From: CAZLYF01 sp964586835
GTDB lineage: Bacteria; Bacillota; Clostridia; Christensenellales; Aristaeellaceae
Direction of reading: 5' to 3'
Length of the DNA stretch: 64,000 bases
Assembly (NCBI GenBank): GCA_964586835.1
Contig: CAZPIC010000008.1
Coordinates: 7,643-71,642, forward strand
Positions 16,055 through 24,531 of this stretch are shown here, piece after piece. The notes under the pieces are model-generated. The model was given only the letters and a program-made list of their open reading frames with translations. It did not search any database and was not told where the DNA came from. The stretch's first letter is position 1; each line of letters begins with the position of its first letter. Made by a program: the position numbers and the translations under genes.

Positions 16055-17443
16055 ATGCTAAAGGAGTACCGCAGTATTCGCGAAGTGGTCGGGCCCCTGA
16101 TGCTGGTAGAGGGAGTCGATGGGGTCAAGTATGACGAGCTGGTAGAGATCGTACAGGCCGACGGAGAAACACGCTCCGGCAAGGTACTGGAGGTGGAGGG
16201 GGATCGAGCACTCGTGCAGCTGTTTGAGTCCAGTAACGGCCTTCGCATCGACGACAGCAGGGCGCGCTTTCTTGGGCGCGGCATCGAGCTGTCTGTTTCC
16301 CTGGACATGCTTGGCCGCGTCTTTGACGGTCTGGGCGAACCTCGCGACGGCGGACCTGCGCTGATTCCGGATAGGCGCGTGAACATCAACGGCGAACCGC
16401 TCAACCCCACCGCACGCGACTATCCCAATGAGTTCATCCAGACAGGCGTGTCTGCCATCGATGGGCTCAATACGTTGGTGCGTGGCCAAAAGCTACCGGT
16501 GTTTTCCGGCAGCGGGCTTCCCCACGCGCAGCTGGCTACGCAGATCGCTAGGCAGGCAAAGGTGTTGGGCGCGCAGGAGAATTTTGCAGTCGTCTTTGCA
16601 GCCGTTGGCATTACCTTTGAAGAGGCGGATTACTTCATCAGCGATTTCCGGCGCACCGGATCCATTGAACGCGCGGTGCTTTTCATGAACCTGGCGGATG
16701 ACCCGGCGATCGAGCGCATCGCCACACCGCGCATCGCGTTGACGGCAGCGGAGTACCTGGCCTATGAAAAAGACATGCATGTTCTGGTGATCCTGACGGA
16801 TATTACCAACTATGCTGAAGCGCTACGTGAGGTCTCGGCTGCGCGGAAGGAAGTGCCCGGACGCAGGGGCTATCCTGGCTACTTGTACACAGATCTGGCT
16901 ACCATGTATGAGCGTGCCGGCCGCGTCATTGGCAACCGGGGTTCTATCACCATGATTCCCATTCTTTCCATGCCTGAGGATGACATCACCCATCCTATCC
17001 CAGACCTGACAGGCTACATCACAGAGGGCCAGATTCTCTTAAGCCGTGAGCTGCATCGTAAGGGCGTGGAGCCTCCCATCGACGTGATGCCCTCCCTGTC
17101 GCGGTTGAAGGACAAGGGCATCGGTGCGGGTAAGACGCGCGAGGACCACGCTGCCACCATGAACCAGATCTTTGCAGCCTACGCTCGGGGCAAGGACGCT
17201 AAGGAGCTGGCAGTTATTCTGGGAGATGCGGCGTTGACGGACACGGACAGGCAGTTTGCTGCCTTTGCTGATGCCTTTGAGCGGGAGTACGTTTCTCAGG
17301 GTTACCAAGCCGACCGTGGGGTCGAGGAGACGCTCGACCTGGGCTGGAAACTTCTGTCCATGCTGCCGCGGGTCGAACTCAAGCGCATCCGGGACTCTCT
17401 GATAGACAAATATCTTCCGACGCGGGCGCCTGAAGATGACTGA
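16055..17443 (+). CDS. ntpB: V-type ATPase regulatory subunit B
   Basis: A 462-residue non-catalytic nucleotide-binding subunit that alternates with A in the head. It lacks a canonical P-loop, as expected (LPVFSGSGLPHAQLA replaces it), and contains the family signature LYTDLATMYERAGR. Length is normal. It overlaps ntpD by 8 bases. Confidence 0.97.
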   Translation: MLKEYRSIREVVGPLMLVEGVDGVKYDELVEIVQADGETRSGKVLEVEGDRALVQLFESSNGLRIDDSRARFLGRGIELSVSLDMLGRVFDGLGEPRDGGPALIPDRRVNINGEPLNPTARDYPNEFIQTGVSAIDGLNTLVRGQKLPVFSGSGLPHAQLATQIARQAKVLGAQENFAVVFAAVGITFEEADYFISDFRRTGSIERAVLFMNLADDPAIERIATPRIALTAAEYLAYEKDMHVLVILTDITNYAEALREVSAARKEVPGRRGYPGYLYTDLATMYERAGRVIGNRGSITMIPILSMPEDDITHPIPDLTGYITEGQILLSRELHRKGVEPPIDVMPSLSRLKDKGIGAGKTREDHAATMNQIFAAYARGKDAKELAVILGDAALTDTDRQFAAFADAFEREYVSQGYQADRGVEETLDLGWKLLSMLPRVELKRIRDSLIDKYLPTRAPEDD

Positions 17444-18068
17444 ACTCTATGTAAAGCCCACGCGCATGGAGCTGCAGCGCATGCGCCGACGCTTAAAGAT
17501 GGCGAGGCGTGGACACAAGCTGCTCAAGGACAAGCGGGACGAGCTTGTACGCCGCTTTGTTGTTCTGGCGAAAGAGAACGTATGGCTGCGCGAGGAGGCA
17601 GAGGAGGGCTTGCGTGCGGCTTTGGGTGCCTTTGCACTGGCGCGCGCCGTGATGGACGGGCAGGCGCTGGAGGACGCCGTCATGTATCCAGCGAGAAAGG
17701 CGGAGGTGAGTCTGTCCATGAGGAACATTCTCTCTGTGCGTGTACCGGCACTGGAGCTGGGCGCAGGCCTTGCGGATACGATCCAGTCCTATGGCTATGC
17801 GGACACGTCTTCCGACCTGGATGGAGCGATTACAAGGCTGGCTGCACTGCTTCCCGGCCTGCTGAAGCTGGCGGAGACTGAGAAGGTGCTAAGCCTGCTG
17901 GCAGGAGAGATCGAGAAGACAAGGCGACGAGTCAACGCACTGGAGCATGTGATGATTCCCCGTTTTGAGCGAACCACCCGACATATCACGATGAAGCTCG
18001 ATGAGGATGAGCGCGGTGCCCTGACCCGGCTGATGAAGGTGAAGGAGATGCTGGCACCCAAGGACTGA
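17436..18068 (+). CDS. ntpD: V-type ATPase central shaft subunit D
   Basis: A 210-residue helical-hairpin protein of the V-ATPase D family, the rotating axle inside the A3B3 head. The N-terminal segment VKPTRMELQRMRRRLKMARR and the C-terminal RRVNALEHVMIPR are classic for the family. It is the last recognised gene of the ntp set. No equivalents of ntpH or ntpJ follow. Confidence 0.95.
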   Translation: MTELYVKPTRMELQRMRRRLKMARRGHKLLKDKRDELVRRFVVLAKENVWLREEAEEGLRAALGAFALARAVMDGQALEDAVMYPARKAEVSLSMRNILSVRVPALELGAGLADTIQSYGYADTSSDLDGAITRLAALLPGLLKLAETEKVLSLLAGEIEKTRRRVNALEHVMIPRFERTTRHITMKLDEDERGALTRLMKVKEMLAPKD

Positions 18069-18082
18069 GGAGGCGGCGCGGC

Positions 18083-18637
18083 ATGGGAAAGGCGCTTGCA
18101 GAAGCGGTCCGGCGCATGAATGAGAAGCGCTTCCTCTGGTGTGTGGGAGCCTCTTTCATGCTAGACAGCCGGGGCATCCTACCTGGCTTCCGGGATCTTG
18201 ACTTTGTTGTTTCAAAGGAAGGTTGTCAGAGCGCCGAGGAGATCCTTGGGAAACTGGGTGAAATCAAAACACCCAAGGCGCCGGACAGCCGGTTTGTGTC
18301 CGACCGCTTCCTGGAGTTCAAGCTTGACAGCATAGAACTGGACCTGATCTGTGGACTATGTGTAAGGCGGGACGGGTACATCTACCGCCTCGTGTTTGAT
18401 AGCCTCTCGGTTGCGGGAGATGCCTTGCTGGAGGGAGAAAGGGTTCCGCTGGCGGCACCTGAAGACTGGTTTGTGCTGTACATGATGATGCCTGACAGGG
18501 AGGAAAAAGCGCTGGCCATTGCGCGATATCTTGAGAGAGAAGGCGTTACACGGCCAGCCCTTCTGCGGCGGGCAAGGACACAGCCCCTTCCGCCAGCCTT
18601 GGCTGCATGGATAGACCGTCTGCTGCTGTCTGCGTAA
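18083..18637 (+). CDS. Nucleotidyltransferase-superfamily protein of unknown role
   Basis: A 184-residue protein with the signature of the minimal nucleotidyltransferase fold: G22-A23-S24, then D38-x-D40 in RDLDFVVS and a third acidic residue at D87 in ELDLI. Relatives with this layout include toxin-antitoxin and aminoglycoside-type transferases and many uncharacterised proteins. I cannot choose between them. It starts 14 bases after ntpD with GAGGAGG at 18067-18073, so it probably rides on the V-ATPase transcript, though a functional link is not evident. No obvious antitoxin partner is adjacent. Confidence 0.6.
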   Translation: MGKALAEAVRRMNEKRFLWCVGASFMLDSRGILPGFRDLDFVVSKEGCQSAEEILGKLGEIKTPKAPDSRFVSDRFLEFKLDSIELDLICGLCVRRDGYIYRLVFDSLSVAGDALLEGERVPLAAPEDWFVLYMMMPDREEKALAIARYLEREGVTRPALLRRARTQPLPPALAAWIDRLLLSA

Positions 18638-18666
18638 ATCCCCTTTTAAGCAAGGGGCAGCTGCAG

Positions 18667-19643
18667 ATGGTGTGTCCGCCCGGATTTTCAGCATACGATA
18701 TGGAGGCATCCATGCTACCCGTAGAGCTGATGGGATGTGGCAGGGTCGAATTCGAGCTGGTTAGCCACCCGGAAGGGCCGGGGAAGCGCATGCTCGAGGC
18801 GACCATCCATCAATGACAGACGCACTACCACAGCGACTTTGAGCTTCTGACCCCGGTAAATGGAAGTGTCTCCATCAGCCTTGCCGGAAAGAGATACGTG
18901 ATCGGGTGTGGCGATTTCTTTTTTATCAACGCCTACGAAGCTCACAGTCTAGAGGGTACTGGAGACCCCAGCCTCCTGTTGGGTACTGCAGGTAAACCCA
19001 AGTTTTTCCAGATGCTATTATCCCCAGTTTTCAGATGTCCACCTGCTCCAGCGGCACACATGGCGCTTCACACCCGAGGAAGGAAGGAGCCAGACCACTG
19101 TCTTTCCCTGTTTGCAGCGCTCAACCTTATCGCCTGCGCTTTGATTCGTTATGGTATCTACCGCTGCTCTTCGACCCAAGCTCCCGGCCACAAGGAGAGG
19201 ACCAGGGCTAGGATGATGAAGATCATCTCCTATATCCAGAAGCGCTACGCGAACCATCCCTCACTTGAAAACTGGCGCGCAGGGAAGGCCTGAACGTGTT
19301 CGATTTATCGCACCTCATCAGGCAGACGCTTGGCATTACGTGCAGAGAATATGTTGACCGTCTGCAGCTTGAGCGTGCGGTATCCCCGATTCTCGGAACG
19401 GACATGCCGCTGATTGACGTGTGCATGGAGTCGGGCTTCTCTGACTGTCGCTATCTTAGAAAGGCTGTGATGTGCAAGTATGGCGTTAGCCCTGTGCAGC
19501 TTCGTGAAGGAGAGGCGGGAAAGACCCACAGGTTGATCGGTCGCTCGGGGCTTGATGGCACAGAGCATGAAATCAGCGAAACCAACCCTCTGTATTCCGT
19601 GTTGCTTAAGAGAATTTCATCCCCTGAGAGCGATGAGCTGTAA
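18667..19643 (+). pseudogene. AraC-family regulator, inactivated by a stop and a frameshift
   Basis: The reading frames reconstruct an AraC-type sugar regulator. A cupin sensor (HYHSDFELL, then RYVIGCGDFFFINAYEAHSL) precedes two helix-turn-helix motifs (SLENLARREGLNVFDLSHL and LIDVCMESGFSDCRYLRKA). An in-frame TGA at 18814-18816 interrupts it just before the cupin motif. Near 19272 one base is missing: restoring a C in AAC-TGG gives a continuous AraC consensus (SLENLARREG) instead of SLENWRAGKA-stop. The likely original start is the ATG at 18667, after AAGGGG at 18652-18657. The position suggests it once controlled the adjacent importer and enzymes. Two lesions argue against recoding. Confidence 0.85.
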
Positions 19644-19825
19644 TCAGGATGGGCAAACCCAAAATTTACCATGAAAGATCCAAAATAACCCCCCTTATAG
19701 GCGGGACCTTATGGTAGAATAGCTGTAGGAATGATCTCTGACAGCTGTGTACCCCAAGTGTGAGCTTCACTTGGTGAACTGGCCAGGTCAGGGTTTGAAA
19801 CCACCGTGGCCTTGGGAGGGATAGC
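19644..19825 (+). promoter_or_regulatory. Leader of the sugar-island operon, with inverted repeat
   Basis: A possible -10 (TAGAAT, 19715-19720) has no clear -35. Downstream, CCAAGTG (19754-19760) and CACTTGG (19768-19774) form a 7-bp inverted repeat around 7 bases. It could be an operator or a 5'-UTR hairpin. The former regulator gene lies just upstream. Confidence 0.35.
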
Positions 19826-21313
19826 ATGGCGAGTCCCGTGTTGCGCTTGATCAACGTCTCCAAGACCTTTCCCGGCGTGAGGGCGCTGTCGCATATTGAC
19901 TTTGACCTCAGGCCCGGCGAGGTCCACTGTATCTGCGGAGAAAACGGCGCAGGTAAGTCGACGCTTATCAAGATTCTCTCAGGCGCGCACAAGCCGGATG
20001 CTGGCGGTGTGATAGAGTTCGAGGGCAGGCCTCTTTCCCTGAGTCCCAGACAGGCGATCGAATTGGGAATACAGACGATCTATCAGGAACACAATACCTT
20101 TCCGCATCTGAGTGTGACGGAAAACATATTTGCAGGGCTGGAGATCATGCAGGGCTGGAAGGTCGATCGAAAGGCTATGCGCTCCCGAGCAAAGGAAACC
20201 CTCGACTACCTCCGGTGCAATTTCAGCCCCGACGAGCTGGCGGGGGACCTGTCAAGCGGGCAAAAAAAGCTTGTGGAGATCGCAAAGGCACTTGTCTTCC
20301 AGCGGAAAGTCATGATCCTGGATGAACCGACGGCTTCCTTTTCCGTATCGGAAATTGATCTTCTGCTGGATGTCGTCAAGCGAATCGCTTCTGCAGGGAT
20401 TGCTGTGGTCTACATCTCCCATCACCTGGACGAGGTCTTCCGTATCGGGGACCGCATCACCGTACTGCGAGATGGACTGAAGGTGCTGACAACGCAGACG
20501 CAGGCCATTGACGAGCCAGCCCTGGTCAACAGCATGATCGGCCGGGATGTATCCGCCTTCTACCATCGCGAATTCTATCAGCAGGGGCCTGTGGCCCTTG
20601 AAGCAAGAGGACTGACAGGCAATGGGGTTCGGGATATCTCTTTTAGAGCCCACCGTGGGCAATGTCTCGGGTTTGCCGGGATGGTGGGGTCCGGCCGTTC
20701 GGAGTTGATGGCGCTGATCATGGGCGGCGCGAAGAGGACAGGGGGCGAGCTTCAGGTGCAGGGGAGTGCCGTTCACTTCCGGGAACCTGCCGATGCCATC
20801 CGCAAGAGCCTCTGTTATATCACGGAAGACAGACAGAAGGAAGGTTTGTTTCTGAAGCATTCCATCGCTCGCAACACGGTCGTGGCAAACCTGGTCAACC
20901 TGAAGCGCTTCTTTGTCAGCCCGAGGAAGGACTACGAAACAGGCTGCAGCTACATCCGCCAGCTTGGCACCCGAGCCAGAGATGCTAATGCCTTGGTGTC
21001 GGAGCTCTCGGGTGGCAACCAGCAAAAGGTGGTTCTGGCAAAGTGGTTCCACACGGACGGGGATATCTTCATTTTCGATGAGCCAACGCGGGGGATCGAT
21101 GTGGGCGCGAAGCAGGAGATCTATCAGATCATGATGGATCTGATGGGGCAGGGCAAATGCATCCTCATGGCCTCTTCCGACATGCCCGAAATCATCTCTA
21201 TGTCCGACACCGTCATCGTCATGAAGGATGGCCGTATAGCGGGAGAGCTCGCCCGACCCGAAATTTCGGAAGAGAATATTCTGCGCCATTCGATAGGAGG
21301 CTCGCATATATGA
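19826..21313 (+). CDS. Sugar ABC importer ATPase with two ATP-binding domains
   Basis: A 495-residue fused ATPase of the RbsA/MglA/XylG type (CUT2 importers of pentoses and hexoses). The first domain has Walker A GENGAGKST at about 38-46 and signature LSSGQKKLVEIAKAL near 143. The second has the usual degenerate P-loop GMVGSGRSEL near 285, the LSGGNQQKV signature and DEPTRGIDVGAK. The ATG at 19826 follows GGGAGGG at 19814-19820. It heads the operon, and the permease start overlaps its stop (ATGA). Substrate cannot be read from the sequence; the downstream enzymes suggest an unusual monosaccharide or glycoside. Confidence 0.93.
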   Translation: MASPVLRLINVSKTFPGVRALSHIDFDLRPGEVHCICGENGAGKSTLIKILSGAHKPDAGGVIEFEGRPLSLSPRQAIELGIQTIYQEHNTFPHLSVTENIFAGLEIMQGWKVDRKAMRSRAKETLDYLRCNFSPDELAGDLSSGQKKLVEIAKALVFQRKVMILDEPTASFSVSEIDLLLDVVKRIASAGIAVVYISHHLDEVFRIGDRITVLRDGLKVLTTQTQAIDEPALVNSMIGRDVSAFYHREFYQQGPVALEARGLTGNGVRDISFRAHRGQCLGFAGMVGSGRSELMALIMGGAKRTGGELQVQGSAVHFREPADAIRKSLCYITEDRQKEGLFLKHSIARNTVVANLVNLKRFFVSPRKDYETGCSYIRQLGTRARDANALVSELSGGNQQKVVLAKWFHTDGDIFIFDEPTRGIDVGAKQEIYQIMMDLMGQGKCILMASSDMPEIISMSDTVIVMKDGRIAGELARPEISEENILRHSIGGSHI

Positions 21314-22389
21314 AATCCGCGGACAGGAAGGCATTTGGCGTATTCAGGAAAAACAGCGACCTGCAGACGGTCTCTGTGGTCACTGTCGCTTTTTTCGCCG
21401 CAGTGCTCCTCTACCAGGTCATCGCCTGCCTCGCTGGAAAAGGGACGGTGGAATACCCTTCTTTTATTTACCCCTCCAATATCCTGAACATCCTGCAGCA
21501 GGTCTCCGCTGTGGGAATCATGGCCTTTGGCATGACGGTGGTCATGCTGACCGGAGGGATTGACCTGTCCGTCGGAATGATGACGTCGCTGGTCGCTATT
21601 TTTATCGCAAAGGCTGTGATGCACTGGGACGTCTCCCCCACAATGGCTGTCGTCTTTGCTGTGCTCATCTGCGTTGGCCTTGAGTTATTCATGGGATTCA
21701 TCATCTCCTGGCTCAATGTGGAGGCGTTCATCATCACCCTGGGTGGCATGATTGCCTGCAGGGGGATCGCGCTTTTAATCAGCAACTCCCAAGAAGTCGC
21801 GATGAGCCAGAATCTCAAGTGGTTCAAGTCAAACGTGTTTGACTGGTTCAACCCTGAGGGAATCAAGCTCTTTGGCCTTAAGCTGAACTTGCCCTACTAC
21901 GTGATCCTTTTCGTGATCCTCGGCGGGATAACCTGGGCCCTGCTCAAATACACAAAGTTTGGCCGACGTGTCTACGCTGTCGGCAATAACCCCAGCGCCG
22001 CCTACCTCTCCGGGATCAGCGTAAGGCTCATCAGGCTTCTAGCCTTCGCTTTCAACGGGCTGTGTGTGGGCATTGGAGCGACGATGCAGCTCGTTAGGGT
22101 CAACACAGGGATCATCACGGTCGGGCAAAACATGGAGATAGACGTGATCGCGGCTGTAGTGATCGGTGGGGTTGCCATGTCGGGAGGCAAGGGAAGCGTG
22201 ATGGGTGCCTTCATCGGCGCCATTTTGATGGGGGCGATCACGAACGCCATGACGATCATGCGCATCCAGTTTGAATGGCAGTTTCTTGTCAAGGGAATCA
22301 TCATCATCGTCGCTGTCGCCGGTGGCGCCATCTCCGACATCCTCACGCGCAGAAGGGCCCTGCGAGAAAAGGCCCGAGAGGAGGGCTGA
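21310..22389 (+). CDS. Sugar ABC importer permease (CUT2 type)
   Basis: A 359-residue membrane protein of the RbsC/XylH family with about eight to ten hydrophobic segments and the family motif MLTGGIDLSVG. The typical VIGGVAMSGGKGSVMGAFIG segment is also present. The ATG at 21310 overlaps the ATPase stop and has AGGAGG at 21295-21300. It forms the channel for the importer with the preceding ATPase and the following binding protein. Confidence 0.93.
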   Translation: MKSADRKAFGVFRKNSDLQTVSVVTVAFFAAVLLYQVIACLAGKGTVEYPSFIYPSNILNILQQVSAVGIMAFGMTVVMLTGGIDLSVGMMTSLVAIFIAKAVMHWDVSPTMAVVFAVLICVGLELFMGFIISWLNVEAFIITLGGMIACRGIALLISNSQEVAMSQNLKWFKSNVFDWFNPEGIKLFGLKLNLPYYVILFVILGGITWALLKYTKFGRRVYAVGNNPSAAYLSGISVRLIRLLAFAFNGLCVGIGATMQLVRVNTGIITVGQNMEIDVIAAVVIGGVAMSGGKGSVMGAFIGAILMGAITNAMTIMRIQFEWQFLVKGIIIIVAVAGGAISDILTRRRALREKAREEG

Positions 22390-22462
22390 AGCAGAAGGAA
22401 GCTTACAAAAACCGTGCTACGACTTTCCTATGGGGGAAGAACAATTGAAGGAGGATCATCCC

Positions 22463-23575
22463 ATGAAGAAACTTACTGCGCTATTGATTGCCCTTGTCAT
22501 GCTGTCCGGCATGGCGGGCGCACTTGCCGAGACCCTGCACATCGGCTTCTATGCCGATAACGTAGACAGCTACTACGCAGCGATCACGGACGTCCTCAAG
22601 GCGCTGGCTGAAGCCGACGTGGACGTGGACTGGGTCATTGATGTCACGACGGGCACGGGTTCGGCTGCCGAGCAGCTCAACGCCGTGCAGAACTTCATTA
22701 CGTCCGGCTATGATGCCATCGCCGTCATCCAGAACAACGTTGAGACGACGTCCGAGTGTATCCAGATGGCCAAGGACGCGAATGTCCCCTACTTCGGTAT
22801 GACGCACAGCTTTGCCAGCGCATCCAATGTCGCAGACGCGGCTGCCTTTGTCGGCTACAATTTCGTTACCGAAGGTTACTATGCCGGGAAGGACGCCTAC
22901 GAATGGGGCGCCAAAAAAGTTGTCAACATCGAAGGAGTCCTTGGGCAGGGTTCTGCGGGAGCCCAGTCCCTAGGCTTCATCATGGCTTACGAAGAAGCCG
23001 GCGCAGACCTGGGTGGATGGAAGGATGCCGAGGAGTGGGCGACCACGAAGAACTCCGGTATGGCGGGGGGCGAAGGCCTCCAGATGTACTGGACCAGTGG
23101 TGGCTGGATGAAAGACTCCGCAAAAACGGCCATGGCGAACATCATCACAGAGCTTGGACCTACGGGCTTTGACGGCGCCTATGGACAGAACAATCCTATG
23201 ATGGAAGGCGTCATTGAGGCGATGGAAGAGGCGGGTCTCGATCTGAAGGACTATTGGCTGGGCAGCGGCAATGGCCGTGAGATCTCCTGGAACTGGGTGA
23301 AGGACGGCGTGATTGACGCGGACGTTAACCAGTCAGCACTGCTGGAAGGCGAAGCCCTTTACCAGATCCTCAAGGCATATTTCGCGGGCGAGCCCTATCG
23401 CAAGTATATCCACCCCTACTTAAACTTCTACAATACCGCTAACATTAATGAAATTTGGGATTCCCTTGTTCCCTTTACCGATGTCGCTGCCTATCTTGAG
23501 AAGCGGGCAGCGGGCTCCGTTGTATACGACATCAACGATCCTAAGTTTGTGGACGCGACCGGATATCCGAAGTAA
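22463..23575 (+). CDS. Sugar ABC importer substrate-binding protein
   Basis: A 370-residue exported type I periplasmic binding protein (Peripla_BP_4-like). The signal peptide (about 1-22, ending AGALA) has no lipobox cysteine, so it appears to be cleaved by signal peptidase I. The mature protein has the two-lobe pattern, with VIQNNVETTSE and the later NPMMEGVIEAMEEAG segment. A strong GAAGGAGG (22447-22454) precedes the ATG. Here the binding protein comes last in the transporter, unlike in the other two sugar importers of the window. A GC hairpin follows. Confidence 0.9.
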   Translation: MKKLTALLIALVMLSGMAGALAETLHIGFYADNVDSYYAAITDVLKALAEADVDVDWVIDVTTGTGSAAEQLNAVQNFITSGYDAIAVIQNNVETTSECIQMAKDANVPYFGMTHSFASASNVADAAAFVGYNFVTEGYYAGKDAYEWGAKKVVNIEGVLGQGSAGAQSLGFIMAYEEAGADLGGWKDAEEWATTKNSGMAGGEGLQMYWTSGGWMKDSAKTAMANIITELGPTGFDGAYGQNNPMMEGVIEAMEEAGLDLKDYWLGSGNGREISWNWVKDGVIDADVNQSALLEGEALYQILKAYFAGEPYRKYIHPYLNFYNTANINEIWDSLVPFTDVAAYLEKRAAGSVVYDINDPKFVDATGYPK

Positions 23576-23602
23576 GCAACCGGGTTTCGTCTCGCATTCA
23601 AA

Positions 23603-23636
23603 ACGGCGGGGGCCTGCGCCCGCAGGTCCCCGCCGT
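23603..23636 (+). terminator. GC-rich hairpin after the binding-protein gene
   Basis: Nine base pairs (23603-23611 with 23628-23636) continue through a G-T wobble into an inner CCTGCG/CGCAGG stem. No T-run follows, so it more likely stabilises the upstream mRNA end or partly attenuates transcription than terminates it fully. Confidence 0.6.
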
Positions 23637-23664
23637 GCACCGCAGCTTACAAGGAGAAGCAGAA

Positions 23665-24531
23665 ATGATCAAGGTCGGCATGAACCTCCTCCTCTGGTCT
23701 GACAACACAAACTTCAGGGAACACGCCAGCCTGCTTGAATATGTGCGTGAAGTAGGTTTTGACAGTGTTGAATTCAACGTAGGGATCGTCTCTGACGAGC
23801 GAGAATGCGCGAGGTTCGGCGAGGCGGCAGCAAGGCTGGGGCTCGATGTGACGACGGTTGGCACGTTTGCTCCGGAGGTCTGCAACCCTGTAAGCCCCGA
23901 CGCTGTACTGCGGGAGGCTGTGTATCCGGAGTTTAAAAAATTTGTGGACCTGACGGTGGCCTTTGGATCTCCTCTTATCTGTGGCCCGCTGTACCAGGCG
24001 CTGGGTTACTTCACCGGGGCCCGTCCCACCGAGCAGGAATGGGCATGGTCCATAGATACGATGAAGCCCTGCTTCGAGTATGCTGCGAAGAAAGGGGTGA
24101 CGGTAGCCGTCGAACCCCTGAATCGGTTTGAAGCCTTCCTGCTCAATACCGTGGAAGATGGCGTGCGCTATGTTGAGGAGCTGAACCTTGGAAATGTGGG
24201 TCTTCTCGTCGATACCATGCACTCCAACATAGAGGAACTGCATGTTGCCGACGCCTACCGCGGAGCGCTCCCAGCCATTCGGCACGTACACATTTCGGAA
24301 AATAACCGTGGCATCCCCGGGACGGGGCATGCCTGCGGCCAAGACGTCTTTGACGTATTCCTGGAGGGGGGGTATGACGGCCGCCTGACCATTGAAGCGT
24401 TCAACCTGGGAGCGCCGTCTCTGACCGGCGCTCTTCACCTCTGGCGCAGCTTCGCGGCAAGCGACGACCTGCTGGCCAAAGAGGGACATGACTATATCAG
24501 AAGCTGCCTGCACCGGAGGTCACATCCATGA
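23665..24531 (+). CDS. D-tagatose/D-psicose 3-epimerase family protein
   Basis: A 288-residue TIM-barrel ketose 3-epimerase-like enzyme. The residues that bind the metal in Pseudomonas cichorii D-tagatose 3-epimerase (E152, D185, H211, E246) are present as E150, D183, H209 and E244. The substrate-contact residues E158, H188 and R217 match E156, H186 and R215. Overall length is the same as the family's. It is therefore predicted to interconvert a free ketose with its C3 epimer (fructose/psicose, tagatose/sorbose or ribulose/xylulose type). The ATG at 23665 has AAGGAG at 23651-23656, and the stop overlaps the next start as ATGA. Confidence 0.88.
   Translation: MIKVGMNLLLWSDNTNFREHASLLEYVREVGFDSVEFNVGIVSDERECARFGEAAARLGLDVTTVGTFAPEVCNPVSPDAVLREAVYPEFKKFVDLTVAFGSPLICGPLYQALGYFTGARPTEQEWAWSIDTMKPCFEYAAKKGVTVAVEPLNRFEAFLLNTVEDGVRYVEELNLGNVGLLVDTMHSNIEELHVADAYRGALPAIRHVHISENNRGIPGTGHACGQDVFDVFLEGGYDGRLTIEAFNLGAPSLTGALHLWRSFAASDDLLAKEGHDYIRSCLHRRSHP

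Noticed and set aside
18814..18816. Recoding of the in-frame TGA in the AraC-like gene
   Set aside because: There is no sign of a selenocysteine context, TGA is used as a normal stop throughout the window, and the gene has a second lesion.
20252..21334. A 360-codon open frame on the minus strand opposite the first sugar importer ATPase
   Set aside because: It is antisense to a gene with complete ATP-binding motifs and lacks a ribosome binding site.
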